NCBI GenBank assembly: GCA_003013855.2
Contig: ML058464.1
Span: forward strand, 2,884,170 to 2,948,169
Reading direction: 5' to 3'
Source: Liriodendron chinense
Taxonomy: Eukaryota > Streptophyta > Magnoliopsida > Magnoliales > Magnoliaceae
Length of the DNA: 64,000 nt
The translations under genes and the position numbers were made by a program. The notes beneath the pieces were generated by a model. It had not been told where the DNA came from and searched no databases. It was given only the letters and a program-made list of their open reading frames with translations. Of this stretch, positions 11,866 through 22,565 are shown one piece after another (position 1 is the first letter of the stretch; each line of letters starts with the position of its first letter).

Positions 11866-12180
11866 TCATGATGTATGTGCTATATCCACACTGTTCATCC
11901 ATTTTGCCGAATCATTTTAGGGCATGAGTTGAAAAATGAGGTGGACTCAAAGCTCAAGTGGACCACACCACAAAAACTGGTGGGAATAATGATGCCCATT
12001 GTTGAAACCTTCCTAAAGCCCACCATGCCTTTTATTTTCCATCAAATCTGTTCATAAGTTTTTATTGACCTGTATGAAGGGAAATCACACCTAATCCAAA
12101 AAATCACAACCTAAAATCATTTAGAAAAATGAATAGACAGTGTGAATCTAACAAGTACATTTAGGTGGGGCTCATATAAC
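11866..12180. mobile_element. Partial GATGTATGTG-family MITE
   Basis: Starts atcatgatgtatgtgctat and carries the ATCCACACTGTTCATCC, GGACCACACCACAAAAAC and TTGAAACCTTCCTAAAGCCC blocks in family order. It ends near aggtggggctcatataac. The right arm is shortened compared with the element at 9155. Confidence 0.65.
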
Positions 12181-12261
12181 TTTGTCATATTAATAGGATA
12201 GGAAACAATCTGATTTCGGATTCTTTGGATTGCCTACTAACGCACGTAGATTGTTAGTAAC

Positions 12262-12736
12262 GCTGCTACTCTATTGGACAATGCTATATGGGACCACCAT
12301 GATGCATATATTTTATCCACGCCATCCATCTATTTTTCTCATATCAATTTAGGGCATGATCTAAAAAATGAGACATCCAAATCTCAAGTGAACCACACCA
12401 TAACAAAACAGGGATGATTGAATGACCATCATTAAAAACTTCCTAAGGCCTAAGGCCCATTGTAATGGTTTTTTTTTTCCCATCCTACCTATTGATTATG
12501 TTACACACAGTTGGATGAAGGAAAAACACAAATATCAACTTTATCCAAAACTTTTATGGCCCGCAGGAAGTTATTAATGGTGGGCCTTCAATCACCATGT
12601 TTTCCTACAATGTGGTCCACATGAAACTTAGATCTAACTCGTTTTTGGGATCATGCCCTAAAATGATTCATAAAAATGGATAGATGACATGGATAAAACA
12701 CATGCATCATGATGGGCCTACAAACGAGTAGCCACC
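12262..12736. mobile_element. GATGTATGTG-family foldback MITE
   Basis: Left end gctgctactc, gggaccaccatgatgcata and ttttatccacgcc; right end ggataaaacacatgcatc, atgatgggcctac and gagtagccacc. The ends mirror each other and the two halves pair around about 12500. Non-coding. Confidence 0.72.
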
Positions 12737-13342
12737 TTGCTCTTGGGCCCTTGGCAGCGTCATTTTCTTATAGATAGGTGGGTCATCTCATTTTCTTGGA
12801 ATGACAAAGGGGATGGCATACGCATTTAAGTTACATAGATTGTACTTAACAGTATTTTGTGGGGCCCACCATGATGTATGTGTTTTGATGATGTTCATCT
12901 ATTTTTTTAACTTATTTTAGAGCACAGGACTAAATAGTTGGCCTTTATAAATTAAATATGAGATGTTTAACTTCTCTTATTAGTTGCATATTCTGGATAC
13001 TAATTGAAGTATTATAATTATCTTATTAAGAGGAATAGAATACATGGCACATCCATTGAAAAATCATCTTTGAGGAAATGTATATGAATTAGGCGTAAAT
13101 GTGTTAAATTTGGTGACATGATAATAACAAGTTTTGTCTCATACTCTATAGTAGATATAAATTGAGATAATAGGGGTAAATATAACAAATTGTCAATTTT
13201 CAAACATTTATATTTGTATTTACTAAACAGTTCTTTTGTGAAAAAGTGCATAATTTCAGATATCATCACTTTTTTCGAATAAATTATCAAACAAAATTTT
13301 CAGTACTTATAAGTACTAAAATTCAGCACTTAAAGTTTTCAA
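12737..13342. other. Gene-free interior of the large foldback element
   Basis: A short family fragment (ggggcccaccatgatgtatg at about 12860) is followed by AT-rich sequence with no coding signal up to the solo LTR. Confidence 0.5.
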
Positions 13343-15298
13343 TGTTAGTGCACTTTTCTATGGTATACTAATGCACCTTGTTTGTCAATTACTTAGGTCA
13401 GTAGGTCTAGTGTCGGTTGAGCTTAATGAAGACGAAGACCGAAGACTCAAGTGGTCCGGCTGCATCAAGAAAGAAGAAACAGGTAAATGTGATGCCTTGG
13501 TGTGCCTTGCCTTGACCAAAACCTAACCCATAACCTCTTAGATGACTTGCACCACCTAGGTATACCTTTAGTCATCATCATTAGTCTTAGAACTCCATAA
13601 AAAACATGATAAATTAGACTAATTAAAGAGGTGGAAGCTGCTGCAATAAAAAAGGCTCAAACAGCAGTTTTCGATAGGACTCCGATCAATCGGACAGGTG
13701 CTCCGATAGGACTCCGATCGATCGGACAGAAATTCCGATCAATCGAAAATTGTCCCAGAAAAAATTGAAAACTCACTGGACATATTTCCGATCAATCGGA
13801 CAGTCTTCCGATCCATCGGAAGGGGCCGTCCGATCAATCGGACAGTTTTCCGATCAATCGGAATTTCTTCCAGAGACTTCTCTGGATAGATTTTCGATCA
13901 ATCGGACTTGTCTCCGATCAATCGGACTGGACTCCGATTAATCGGACACTTTTTTCGATCAATCGGAGATGCACGAATCTGCCCATTTTTTGACCGTTGG
14001 AAGAAAATCTATTTAAAAGGGGGGTTTATTTTTTGAGCAAAAAAAAAGAGGGGATTTTGAGGAGATAGAAGCCACCATTGCTAGAGATCATTAGAGGCTC
14101 TATCCCAAACCTAAAGCAAGTCATTCTCCTTGTGTTTTCATCACAAGCTTGGGCCATTCAATGGCATCTTGAGAATGGACTTGTTCCCTCTTGATTCCTA
14201 GGGTTTAGACACCTTGATGATAGTTAAATCCTTTGTCTAAACACTACCTAGGAGTCCATTTAGGTGCATTCCTCTAGGAAATCCATTTTCTACCATTTGT
14301 AGAGGTTTCACCATTCCCTAGCACCTTGGGCATCTCCAATGGAGCATCACATGCAAGGTAGCTGATCTTGGAGCTGAAGCCTTGGCAAAGCAACAACGTC
14401 AACGATCGGGGGAGCACAAGGGGAGTTGATTCAAGCATGGGAGAGCGAGAAAAAGCAACCCAAGACGGCGCAACAAGGGGCTCAATCCGACAAGTAAGGT
14501 TGTCTTGTTAAGAGTCCATCCACTCAATTCCCTGTGGGAGTTGAGTGTAGAGTTTGTTTGACAAACTCGCCCCAGGGTCGTTAGCCGATCCTTGGCCTAT
14601 TAGTTGGGCCTAAAATCTAGGGACGTCAGCCGTTCCTTGGCACAGTTAGTCGGGCCTAAAACAAAGTCTCCAAGGGGGATCCACCAACACGGGTGCAAAC
14701 GTGTAGGTTGGGAGGAACCTGTAAACTTCCTGGTTGGGTGGATCCGAGTTAAAACACCTTGGTTGGGAGGAACCAGATTTAAACTCCCCAGTGAATGCTG
14801 GTGTGCTCAAAGGGGTTGATTACTTGAACCGGGAGTGGAGTAGACAAGTAGTCGAACCACTATACATCGTTGTGTTTGTGATTGTTCTTGAGCACATTTC
14901 TTTATGCATTATGTTTAATTGATTAATTATGAATGCTTAGTTAGGAATGTATGCTAGGCACTTGATAGGCATCCACACTCACAAGATGTACTTTCACTAC
15001 CTCATGTTGACTTGAGCATTTCTTAATCCATCCTCTATAGTCCACATGAGTCACTTAGACTAGGTTGCTTATTGCTCTTATCTCTTGCTAGTTTTTTAAT
15101 TGGACTCACTTAGGCTTGGAAGCCGAAGTGTTAATCGCTTACGTAGTTCAATTTGTTAAATTTGTTAAGTAGGCGAAAAGATTTTAAAAAAGGTCCTTAT
15201 CACCCCCTCCTATAGGTTTAGCCATAATTCTAGTTGCTCCTCAAGCTTCCGCACGCGTATGCGTAGGATGTCGTGTTAGGCTACCCAACGCAATTTCA
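13343..15298 (+). mobile_element. Solo LTR with TTCAA target duplication
   Basis: The 1956-bp unit starts TGTTAGTGCAC and ends CGCAATTTCA. It is flanked on both sides by TTCAA (13338-13342 and 15299-15303). The sequences outside the two ends rejoin into one AT-rich block. There is no internal coding region, so this is a solo LTR left by recombination. A C-rich run near the 3' end (tatcaccccctcctatagg, about 15197) resembles copia SIRE/Maximus-type LTRs; that assignment is from memory. It contains the CCGATCAATCGG array. Confidence 0.78.
13681..13967. repeat. Interspersed array of palindromic TCCGATCAATCGGA
   Basis: Eleven copies of a 14-bp near-palindrome (TCCGATCAATCGGA with variants CGATCG, CCATCG, TTAATCG) separated by 5-45 bp of unrelated sequence. 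They lie within the solo LTR, about 340 bp from its start. Confidence 0.9.
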
Positions 15299-15434
15299 TT
15301 CAACACTTAAATTAATTTTCAGACTTTATTTTTCAGTTTACCAAATGCCACCTGACTATGTCAAAGCTGACACAGTCAGGCTGAGTTAGACCAATCAGAG
15401 CAGCAACATCAGAGGTTCTCTGTTTGGTTTTAAG

Positions 15435-16138
15435 TAGGGCTAGTCATGAGCCGAGTCAACTCGAGAAACTCGATCGACTCGACTCGAAAAAACTTGCCTC
15501 GACTCGCCTCGATTTAGTAGAACAAGTCAAGCCAAGCTTCATTTAGGAGCTCAAGTCAGAAATCGAGTCAAGTTCGACCACTGGGTCACTCGACTCAACT
15601 CGACTCGACTCGACTTGACTCGATTCAAGCTCGACCTCGACCCGACTCGTTTCATCTGATCCATGAATTAGCTGGGCCTCATCATGAAGATGGTCCACAT
15701 AATAATTAGGGTAGCCCATTCATGTGGTAAGCTATGCATGTACTGTGTTAATCTATGGTTCATAAAATGTTATTAGTGGTCTGCATTCAATGTGTGTGTG
15801 ACCTGGCCAAAGAAAAAATCGATCAAAGCTAAGGCCATTTAAATGGTGGGGTCCCACCTCTAGAAATACTATTCTCCCCTAATATATGTGTGACTTCTTG
15901 AACTTAATGTTGTTGACTTTTAATTTGTATTTTGTCGCAAAATAATGATAAATTGAGGTGGGAGCAAGCTTGACACGACTCGAGGTGAGCTCGCCTCGAA
16001 AGTTTTAGTAAACAAGGCAAGCTCCAATGGTAAGCTCGAGGGTGAGCTCGAGCTCGAGTTCGAACTCAAGGAGAGCACAGAAGAGTCAAGCCAAGCTTGG
16101 CCCACCTCAACTCAACTCGACTCGATGTACAGCCCTAG
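15435..16138. mobile_element. hAT-like MITE built of CGACTCGA repeats
   Basis: Terminal inverted repeats TAGGGCTAGTCATGAG and (inverted) TAGGGCTGTACATCGAG. The flanks are GTTTTAAG on the left (15427-15434) and GTTTAAG on the right (16139-16145), an 8-bp duplication differing by one T; 8 bp is the hAT signature. The arms are full of actcgactcgactcgac-type simple repeats. No transposase. Confidence 0.72.
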
Positions 16139-16170
16139 TTTTAAGAGAGGATACGGATTCTTTTTCCAAA

Positions 16171-17104
16171 TGTGAATTTATTCAAATGCAATTCCATACC
16201 ATCTAATCTCACACTCGAGATAGCCCCTCTACCATGTCTTTCAAACCGGATTGCAAGTGCCATACTTAGAATTTTCTATAATCCATGTATGTGTTGATTG
16301 TACAACAATAACATAGTCCGTCTTCATGACTAAATGTTTTATGTGCATTCAGCAATATCTACTCATCATATGGGCCACACTAAAGAAAAACACTATTTTT
16401 CCATTGATACATAGATAAATAAATGTGTGGTGCTCTCAGTGAGTGGATGGGGCTGACTTTTGCGTAAGGAAATCCTCACGGTGGGTCCAACTTATTGGAT
16501 GGATTTAGATGTTGCACCCACACTGAAAGGTTGGAAGTTATCCACTGGATGGACCGTAACTTGTGGTCCAACCGATTGAACTTGCGACCAACAGCTAGCT
16601 ATATGCTAATTAACTTAACATCCAAGCATGAAACCAATGGGTCCACTCTGCAAATCACCTGGCACAAACATCAGGCTAGTTCACTCCTCATATGAGCCAC
16701 ACTATGGTTGGTATCTGACTCAATGTACAGGTGTGCACCCATGGTCCATGCAGTGAGGCCGATAAGATCATGACCAAGCCATGGGTCCACTCATATGTAT
16801 TCGCTTGCCATGCAAAAACTCAGGAACTTTACAATGTTGTTTTTGTGACATTTAAATGCCCTTATTCTACATTGATCAGATCCGAACGTCAGTCCAATAG
16901 AAAAGACCCGACCCAAAAATAACCTGACCCAGCAAGGCCTGACCCTATCAGATACACCCACCTCAGATAGAAGCTCCCACGACCATTTCTCGTCTGGCTT
17001 AGCCCCAGGCTTGTACCCAACAATTTATTTCGGACTGGGCCCAGGCCCACTCTGATAGGCTTATGCGGTGCTGGGCCTTAGGCCCGTACCTACCTAGGAA
17101 CGGA
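16171..17104. other. Gene-free repeat-derived DNA
   Basis: Contains scattered inverted words such as accaatgggtccac, catatgagccacac and cagtgagtggatgggg, suggesting an old palindromic element at about 16360-16760. No coding signal and no clear ends. Confidence 0.4.
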
Positions 17105-17339
17105 CAGAGGGGCTCTGAGTAGCCACGGTAATGTATATAGTTTATCCACACCGTCCATCCATTTTTCCATATCATTTTAAATTGCAACCCCAAAAATGAG
17201 GGAGATCCAAAGCTAAAGTAGACCCCACCATAGGAAGCAGTGGTGATAATGACACCCACCATTGAAACCTTCCTATGTTCCACCGTGATGGTTAATTTCC
17301 ATCCAACCTGTTCATAAGGTCACATAGACCTGGATGAAA

Positions 17340-17398
<59 letters not shown>

Positions 17399-17476
17399 AG
17401 CTTGATCCAAAACTTCAGTGGCCCAAAAAGTTTTGGACGGTAAGTGTTTAATCCCCATTGTGTGGTCCACTTGAGG
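17105..17476. mobile_element. GATGTATGTG-family MITE interrupted by (TA)n
   Basis: Left part agccacggtaatgtatatag, TTTATCCACACCGTCCATCC and TTGAAACCTTCCTATG. A 54-bp (TA)n run occupies 17342-17395 where other copies have the tttgtgttttcc region. The right part resumes with cttgatccaaaacttcagtg and ends at gtggtccacttgag, so the right arm is cut short. Confidence 0.72.
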
Positions 17477-18689
17477 GGATAATACCCAATCCGCGTCCCT
17501 ATGCAAGTAGCGAACTAGCTCGACTGCAGTTCACTTAATCTGTAGCTGCTTGGTCCTAAAAATGGGGCTGATTTGATCATCAGGTTGGTCAGAGATCCGC
17601 CCAACAAATGAACGGTTAAGAATAAATGATCAAAGAGTTCACTTTCCAACGATATGTACACGTATACAAAAACAAATGAACAGATTAACGGTTGCGGTTT
17701 TTGTACATGTGACCCACTTGATGACCAGATGGATATTTTTTCGATGAGTGGACCCCATCTTGCAAAGTAACTTCCACCGAATCACCTTGGATGGTTGATA
17801 CCATATTAGAGTCAAAGAACCATCCTGATTGGATGATCCTAGCCTTTAGATCATTAAAGGGGACAGCAAGGATGGACTGATCGATATTGTTTTCGGATGA
17901 TGGATAATATCCTTTGAGGGACCATTAGATGGACGGTCCCGATTCACCATCTCCCTCGCCGTACAACTTGTGCGGTGGGTGATCGGTTGCATGGAACCTT
18001 CATAGTGACAGCTTAACTAAATCTTTGTTCCTGGGCCGCACCTCAGCTGGGAAGTGGGAGCCACTGCCACTGCTAAAAAATCGCACCAATAAGACAATCC
18101 TGTCCGTTCAACATTTTCCACTTGCTCATGCAGCCTGAGAGTGCCCATTGAACGAATGGCCTACAACTCAGCTCTGTGGGGCCAACATGTTGTATATGCA
18201 AATCTGGTCCGTCCATCAAGTAAGAACCTTTATTTGAACCATAAATGCAAAATATTAAAGAAATAAAATCTCCCAAGAGCCATACCAACTAAAACTATGT
18301 AAAATTGTTCCTTAGTCCTAAGTTCGGGTGGCGTGGCCCACCTGAGGTTGATTTTTGTATCTGCATTCGTCCCGGTGAGCTACACTTGATACACACCATG
18401 GTGGCGCCATGCACAAACCTATGGTTGGAATTCAAATTTCACTGTTCCCCATTGTGTGGCCTAACTAAATTGTGGATCTAGCTGATTTTTTACCCTAGGG
18501 CTTAGAATCATGTGTAGGTCCTGATGTATGGAGTGGATTTTGGATATACTTAGGGCTTCACAAAGCTAGCTGCACTCGGATTGGATACTGCCCTACCTAT
18601 ACCTAGCTTGCACATGGCCGGATTTAATTGGACAGCAAGTGGCATCAGAGATGGGCATCCAATCCGAGTCCATTTTATACCGCCGCATG
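17477..18689. other. Gene-free repeat-derived DNA
   Basis: Pieces of other palindromic repeats are visible (gatgaccagatggat, tgatcaggttggtcagag, gtgtggcctaactaaa). 18150-18420 has a worn gttgtatatgcaaatctgg unit related to the MITE at 8083. No coding signal. Confidence 0.4.
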
Positions 18690-19135
18690 ATAAAAGATGC
18701 GGATTCCTGGCTACCCCATAACGTATGTGTCTTATCCACACCATCCATTCGTTTTGATCGTCCATTTTAAGGCATGAGCCCAAAAAGGAGGCAGATCAAA
18801 GGTTCATATGGACCACACCAGAAGAAGTAATAGTGATAATGAGGCCCCTTTGTTGAAGCCTTCCCAACGCCCACCTTGATGTTTATTTGCCATCCAACCT
18901 GTCGTGAGGTCACGTAGACATGGATGAACGGAAAACACAAATATCAATCCCCACTCCAAGGAAGTTTTTTAATGGTGGGTAGTTCAATCCCCACTGTGTG
19001 GTCCACTGGAGCCTTTGGATGTGCTTCCGTTTTTAACTCATACCTAAAATGGCTAAAATGACATGGCAAAATGGATGGGACAGAGTGGATAAAACATAAA
19101 CATCAAAGTGGCCCCACAGAGCCTCTGCCATGACT
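18690..19135. mobile_element. GATGTATGTG-family foldback MITE
   Basis: Left end gctaccccataacgtatgtg then CTTATCCACACCATCC. Right end gtggataaaacataaacatc then agtggccccacagagcc. The middle has both halves of the GAGGCAGATCAAAGG / CATACCTAAAATGG pairing. Non-coding. Confidence 0.7.
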
Positions 19136-19177
19136 ACGAATGATTCTGGTGTAAGGCTAAGTAAATACCAACCTAGT

Positions 19178-20235
19178 GACGCCAAAGCCGTGGACCCTCA
19201 TTGTGTTGGGATTAGGAGCCGCATCAGGTGAGGAGCATACCTCAATGGCAATAACACAAGTAAATTAACACACATAAGAAGTCATCCGAATTTTACGCAG
19301 AAAACCCCTCATGGATAAAAAAACCACGGTACAAAGCAATACTAATCCACTATGATATCAAAAGTTATAAGAGATAGAAGAAACACAACTCCGATCATAG
19401 CCCACAAGAGAAATCCCAAGCTAACAAAGCTAATTCTCACATGAGAAGGACAAACACAGCCCTTTCCCTCATCCCATAGAACTTCAAGCTTTCTCTTAGC
19501 TCTTTCTCTTGCCCTAGAACTCTCTCAACCCTCTAGGAAACTTTGGCCCATTAGCAGCAACCCTAATCCTGGATTACATCCCCTTTAAATAAGAGAAAAT
19601 CGAGATTAGAAACCCCTTGAGCAAAACCGCGCAAGAAACTCAATTCAAAAAGGAAACTTGTCGACCGGTTGGCCGACCAGTCGACAATGCCCGAAATCTT
19701 CACAGAGAGTTGTTGTCTTGTCTTCGTGATGACCGACCTGTCGGATGACCAGTCAGTGGCCTCTGTACATAGAGATTTGAGACGTTCGATCCCAACACAT
19801 TGTTGTATGTGCTTAATATCCACTCCGTCTATCCATTGTGCGAGTTCATTTTAAGCATGAGGCTAAAAATGAAGCAAATCCAAATATGTAACAGTGGTGA
19901 TTGAATGCCCGTCAGGTGAAAACTTCTCATGTGCTACAAAAGTTTTAGATCAAGTTTATATTTGTATTTTCCCTTCGTCAAGATCCATTTGACCTTATCA
20001 ATAGGTTTGATGGCTAATAAACATTACGATGGGCCTTAGGATGTTTTTAATAGTGGGCTTTCAATCACCATTGTTTCTTGTAACGTGGTCCACTTGAGAT
20101 TTGGATCTACTTCATTTTTGGACTAATGCCCTAAAAAGAGAAGAAAAAAGGATAGAGGGTGTGGATATACAACACATACATCAAGGTGGGCCCCACAACC
20201 ATGGCCTCACCAAAGTCGTTTCTCCGACCTCACTG
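19178..20235. mobile_element. GATGTATGTG-family MITE split by a solo LTR
   Basis: The left arm (gacgccaaagccgtggaccc) ends at 19203 and the element resumes at 19798 with the ttgtatgtgcttaatatcc block. The right arm (gatatacaacacatacatc, ggtgggccccacaaccatgg) mirrors it. Removing the LTR and one CATTG restores a continuous arm. Confidence 0.68.
19204..19797. mobile_element. 594-bp solo LTR with CATTG target duplication
   Basis: Starts TGTTGGGATTAGG and ends GATCCCAACA, with a 9-bp inverted terminal match (TGTTGGGAT / ATCCCAACA). CATTG occurs at 19199-19203 and again at 19798-19802. No internal coding sequence. The length and TGTTGGGAT end suggest a copia-type LTR. Confidence 0.82.
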
Positions 20236-20609
20236 AATTGACTCTAGTGGGCCATGTAGGTGTATGTGCGTATAATCTAATAGTTAATACAATGCTCTTA
20301 ATTATAAGATATATCATCGTATGGAGAATGTATTATGTATCATGGGTACTAATATTCATATTAAATTGATTTTTAACCTAGTTATGGAATACTTTGAAAG
20401 TAGAGCTAACCTTATCTCTAAATTTCATTAAATAAATGCATGTTATTAGAGATACATTATTAATAAATGAATTATTTAAATTCAATTGAAACAATAAGAT
20501 CCGAATCCCAAATATTCAAATAAACCAAAGAAAATAATACTACTAAAATGTTTCACCACATGCAGATAGACAAATTTATAATGTTTGGCTAAAACACAAG
20601 CCTTATATT
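20236..20609. other. Gene-free AT-rich spacer
   Basis: AT-rich sequence without coding signal or recognisable repeat, between the split MITE and the inverted LTR fragment. Confidence 0.6.
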
Positions 20610-21486
20610 TGTTAGAACTAGAAAATGTACAAGGCAGTTTTCTTGTGTTTCGTTATTCTAGGGGTTCTGAGTAATAGAAACATTCATAAACAATCACAAG
20701 TATTCACAAAGTACACAAGAGAAGGCATCGCAAGGAAAATTTTATTCTAGAGATTCCGAGGTCTTTTACATTCCAGGCTGTGATACTGGTCACGAGCCAT
20801 TAATTACGTCAATGGTTGATCACCCTTTATTAAAAGGTGAAAGTAAATGTATGCATGCATCATAGATAAATTAAATAAAGCATTAAAAGAAACATGAGTA
20901 AAACACACCACAAACAACACATAAATTTTTACGTGGAAACCCTTACGGAAGAAAAACCACGCCACAAAACGATAAAGATTTCACTATGAACGATAGTTGT
21001 ACAATAGATGGAGTGTTCAGGAAGAAGCCCAGATAGATCAAGCAAGTAATTAAGTCATCAGGGACTATGGTCTTTGAGTTCACGGTCATATAGACCAAGT
21101 TTCGAGTTTCTTATGAATTGAATCATTGTTTGGACAAGTTAAATGCATGTCTCATGTTCTTTCGGGTGTTCCTAGTTGAGAAATAGCTAGGATTTTAATC
21201 GAGTCATGTATCACAATGCCAATGATCGTCGCTGAGAACAGGTGACCGCAGGATGACATGCTGCGATCCCATGTAGTGCCACACAGTGCCAGTGACCGTC
21301 ACTGCGGACGGGTGACCGCAGGAAGACACGTCATGGTTGCCATGCTCAACATAGTGCTAGTGACCATCGCTGTGGACAGGTGACCGTGAGAAGGCATATT
21401 ATGGCTGTCATATGGTACAACACAGTGCCAGTGACCGTTGTTGTGGACGGGTGACCACAGGAAGACACATCATGACTGTTAAATGA
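20610..21486 (-). mobile_element. Inverted, truncated copy of the E2-type LTR
   Basis: Read on the minus strand, this ends TTTTCTAGTTCTAACA, the same end as the E2 5' LTR at 48240. It is collinear with 48240 back to about 47690: tgaatgtttctattactcag, cacagcctggaatgtaaaag and, at 21061-21095, the gggactatggtct block. An insertion of about 200 bp with an acgtggaaacccttacgg word interrupts it at about 20850-21055. No primer site follows the end at 20610, so it is not a 5' LTR. The right boundary is blurred and may extend past 21486. Confidence 0.62.
21215..21475. repeat. Tandem repeat of a GTGACCGTCACTG unit
   Basis: Four imperfect units of about 65-85 bp, each with a cagtgccagtgaccgtcact-like word followed by gcggacgggtgaccgcagg. 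The forward E2 LTR has only one such unit (gtggtcacccgtcac at about 47725), so the array expanded in this copy. Confidence 0.72.
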
Positions 21487-22565
21487 TATTGTTGGGGTCC
21501 CAAAAGTCATGGTCTTCAAAACAATGATTATGAGTGTCCAAATCATCACCTAATTAGATTTAGGGCCAGTGCACCTGGAAATCGCGGCAAAAATCACGGC
21601 AACACACATCAGACGTGACCAAAAATGGAAAATTAAGCCAGTTGTGGACCCCACCGTTCATCATGATCAGAACCCCCCGAATTTGGGAGGGTTACTTCGA
21701 TCATGAAAAATAGAGCCAGTGCATCGACATCCATCGCAAAGCGGGCCTCGCAAGCCCTTCGTTTCGCAAAACCCAATTTTGTAAAACACGAGTACGTCGG
21801 CGCATCAAGAAATTCATGGTCAATGCATCTAAAAATTCAACCTATTTTATAAAGTGAATTTCAGGACGCACTGCCCTCAGCGCATCAAGAAATTCACCCA
21901 GCGCATCAAGAAATTCAGACTAGTTTACAAAGTGAATTTAAAGACGCACTGACCCTCAGCGCATCAAGAAATTCGTCCAGCGCATCCAAAAATTCAAGAA
22001 TTTCAGGACGTACTGACCCTCAGCGCGTCCAATAAATCAGGTATTTTCAGGAATTTCAGGACGCACTGACAGTCAGTGCGCCCTAAAAATCAGCATTCGA
22101 ACTAAGTCATTTTTAGACGTGCCGAGCGATTTTCTCGACGCACCGGCATGTTTTCTCGACGCGCTACACGTGGCCGGCTCCTATTGGTTGACTTCGGGTA
22201 TAAATACCCCCTTTTCCGCCTCATTTGGACGGATCCAGAGAAGGAGAGAGCTTTGAATTTTTGAGATCGCTGGAATCCCTCGCCGGAATCCTTTTTCCGA
22301 CAGCCGGAAACCCTTCTCCGATCACCGAAAATCCCACTTCCGACCACAGGTCTGGTGAAGAAATAACCTAAAATTATACAATGTATAGTGGCGCATCGCA
22401 AAATGCGTTGAATCAAACTTATTTTATCGACACACTGGCCTCAGCGCATCACAAAAATGCTCCAGCGCATCAGAAAAATACCCTCAGCGGATCAAATAAA
22501 TCAATGTTCCAAAACTAAACATTTTAAGGACGCACTGGCTCCAGCGCATCAGAAAATAGCCCAGC
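21487..22565 (+). repeat. E2 5' LTR, left part (U3 and promoter)
   Basis: Contains the TATA box at 22199 and a dense array of two alternating words, AGCGCATCA (with AAATTC or AAAAAT following) and GACGCACTG, at about 21720-22140 and 22388-22560. The same words resume at 47033, immediately after E1, which identifies the two parts as one interrupted LTR. Confidence 0.72.
22199..22206 (+). promoter_or_regulatory. TATA box of E2 5' LTR
   Basis: TATAAATA within GGGTATAAATACCCC, itself a short dyad. An inverted CCAAT word (attgg) lies about 20 bp upstream. Transcription would start near 22230 and run toward E2 gag, but the E1 insertion now intervenes. Confidence 0.65.

Larger units (their letters stand above)
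11478..16170. mobile_element. Large foldback element holding four nested insertions
   Basis: The left arm (11500-11625) reads gaatcctctgttaaaa, then tctgattggtccaactca, then ggcctatttggtgaaac and tattaaatacttaattt. The right side reads the inverse: acttaaattaattttcag, cagtttaccaaatgcc (15345), gttagaccaatcagag (15385) and, after the hAT-like MITE is removed, gtttaagagaggatac (16139-16155). The arms are imperfect but collinear over about 130 bp. Within it lie two foldback MITEs, a solo LTR and, in the right arm itself, an hAT-like MITE. The element's own remaining interior (11625-11865 and 12737-13342) has no coding signal. Confidence 0.5.

Noticed and set aside
13681..13967. CRISPR-like array of short palindromic repeats
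   Set aside because: The repeats are 14 bp, spacers vary from 5 to 45 bp, the host is a plant genome and the array lies inside a solo LTR. Not CRISPR.
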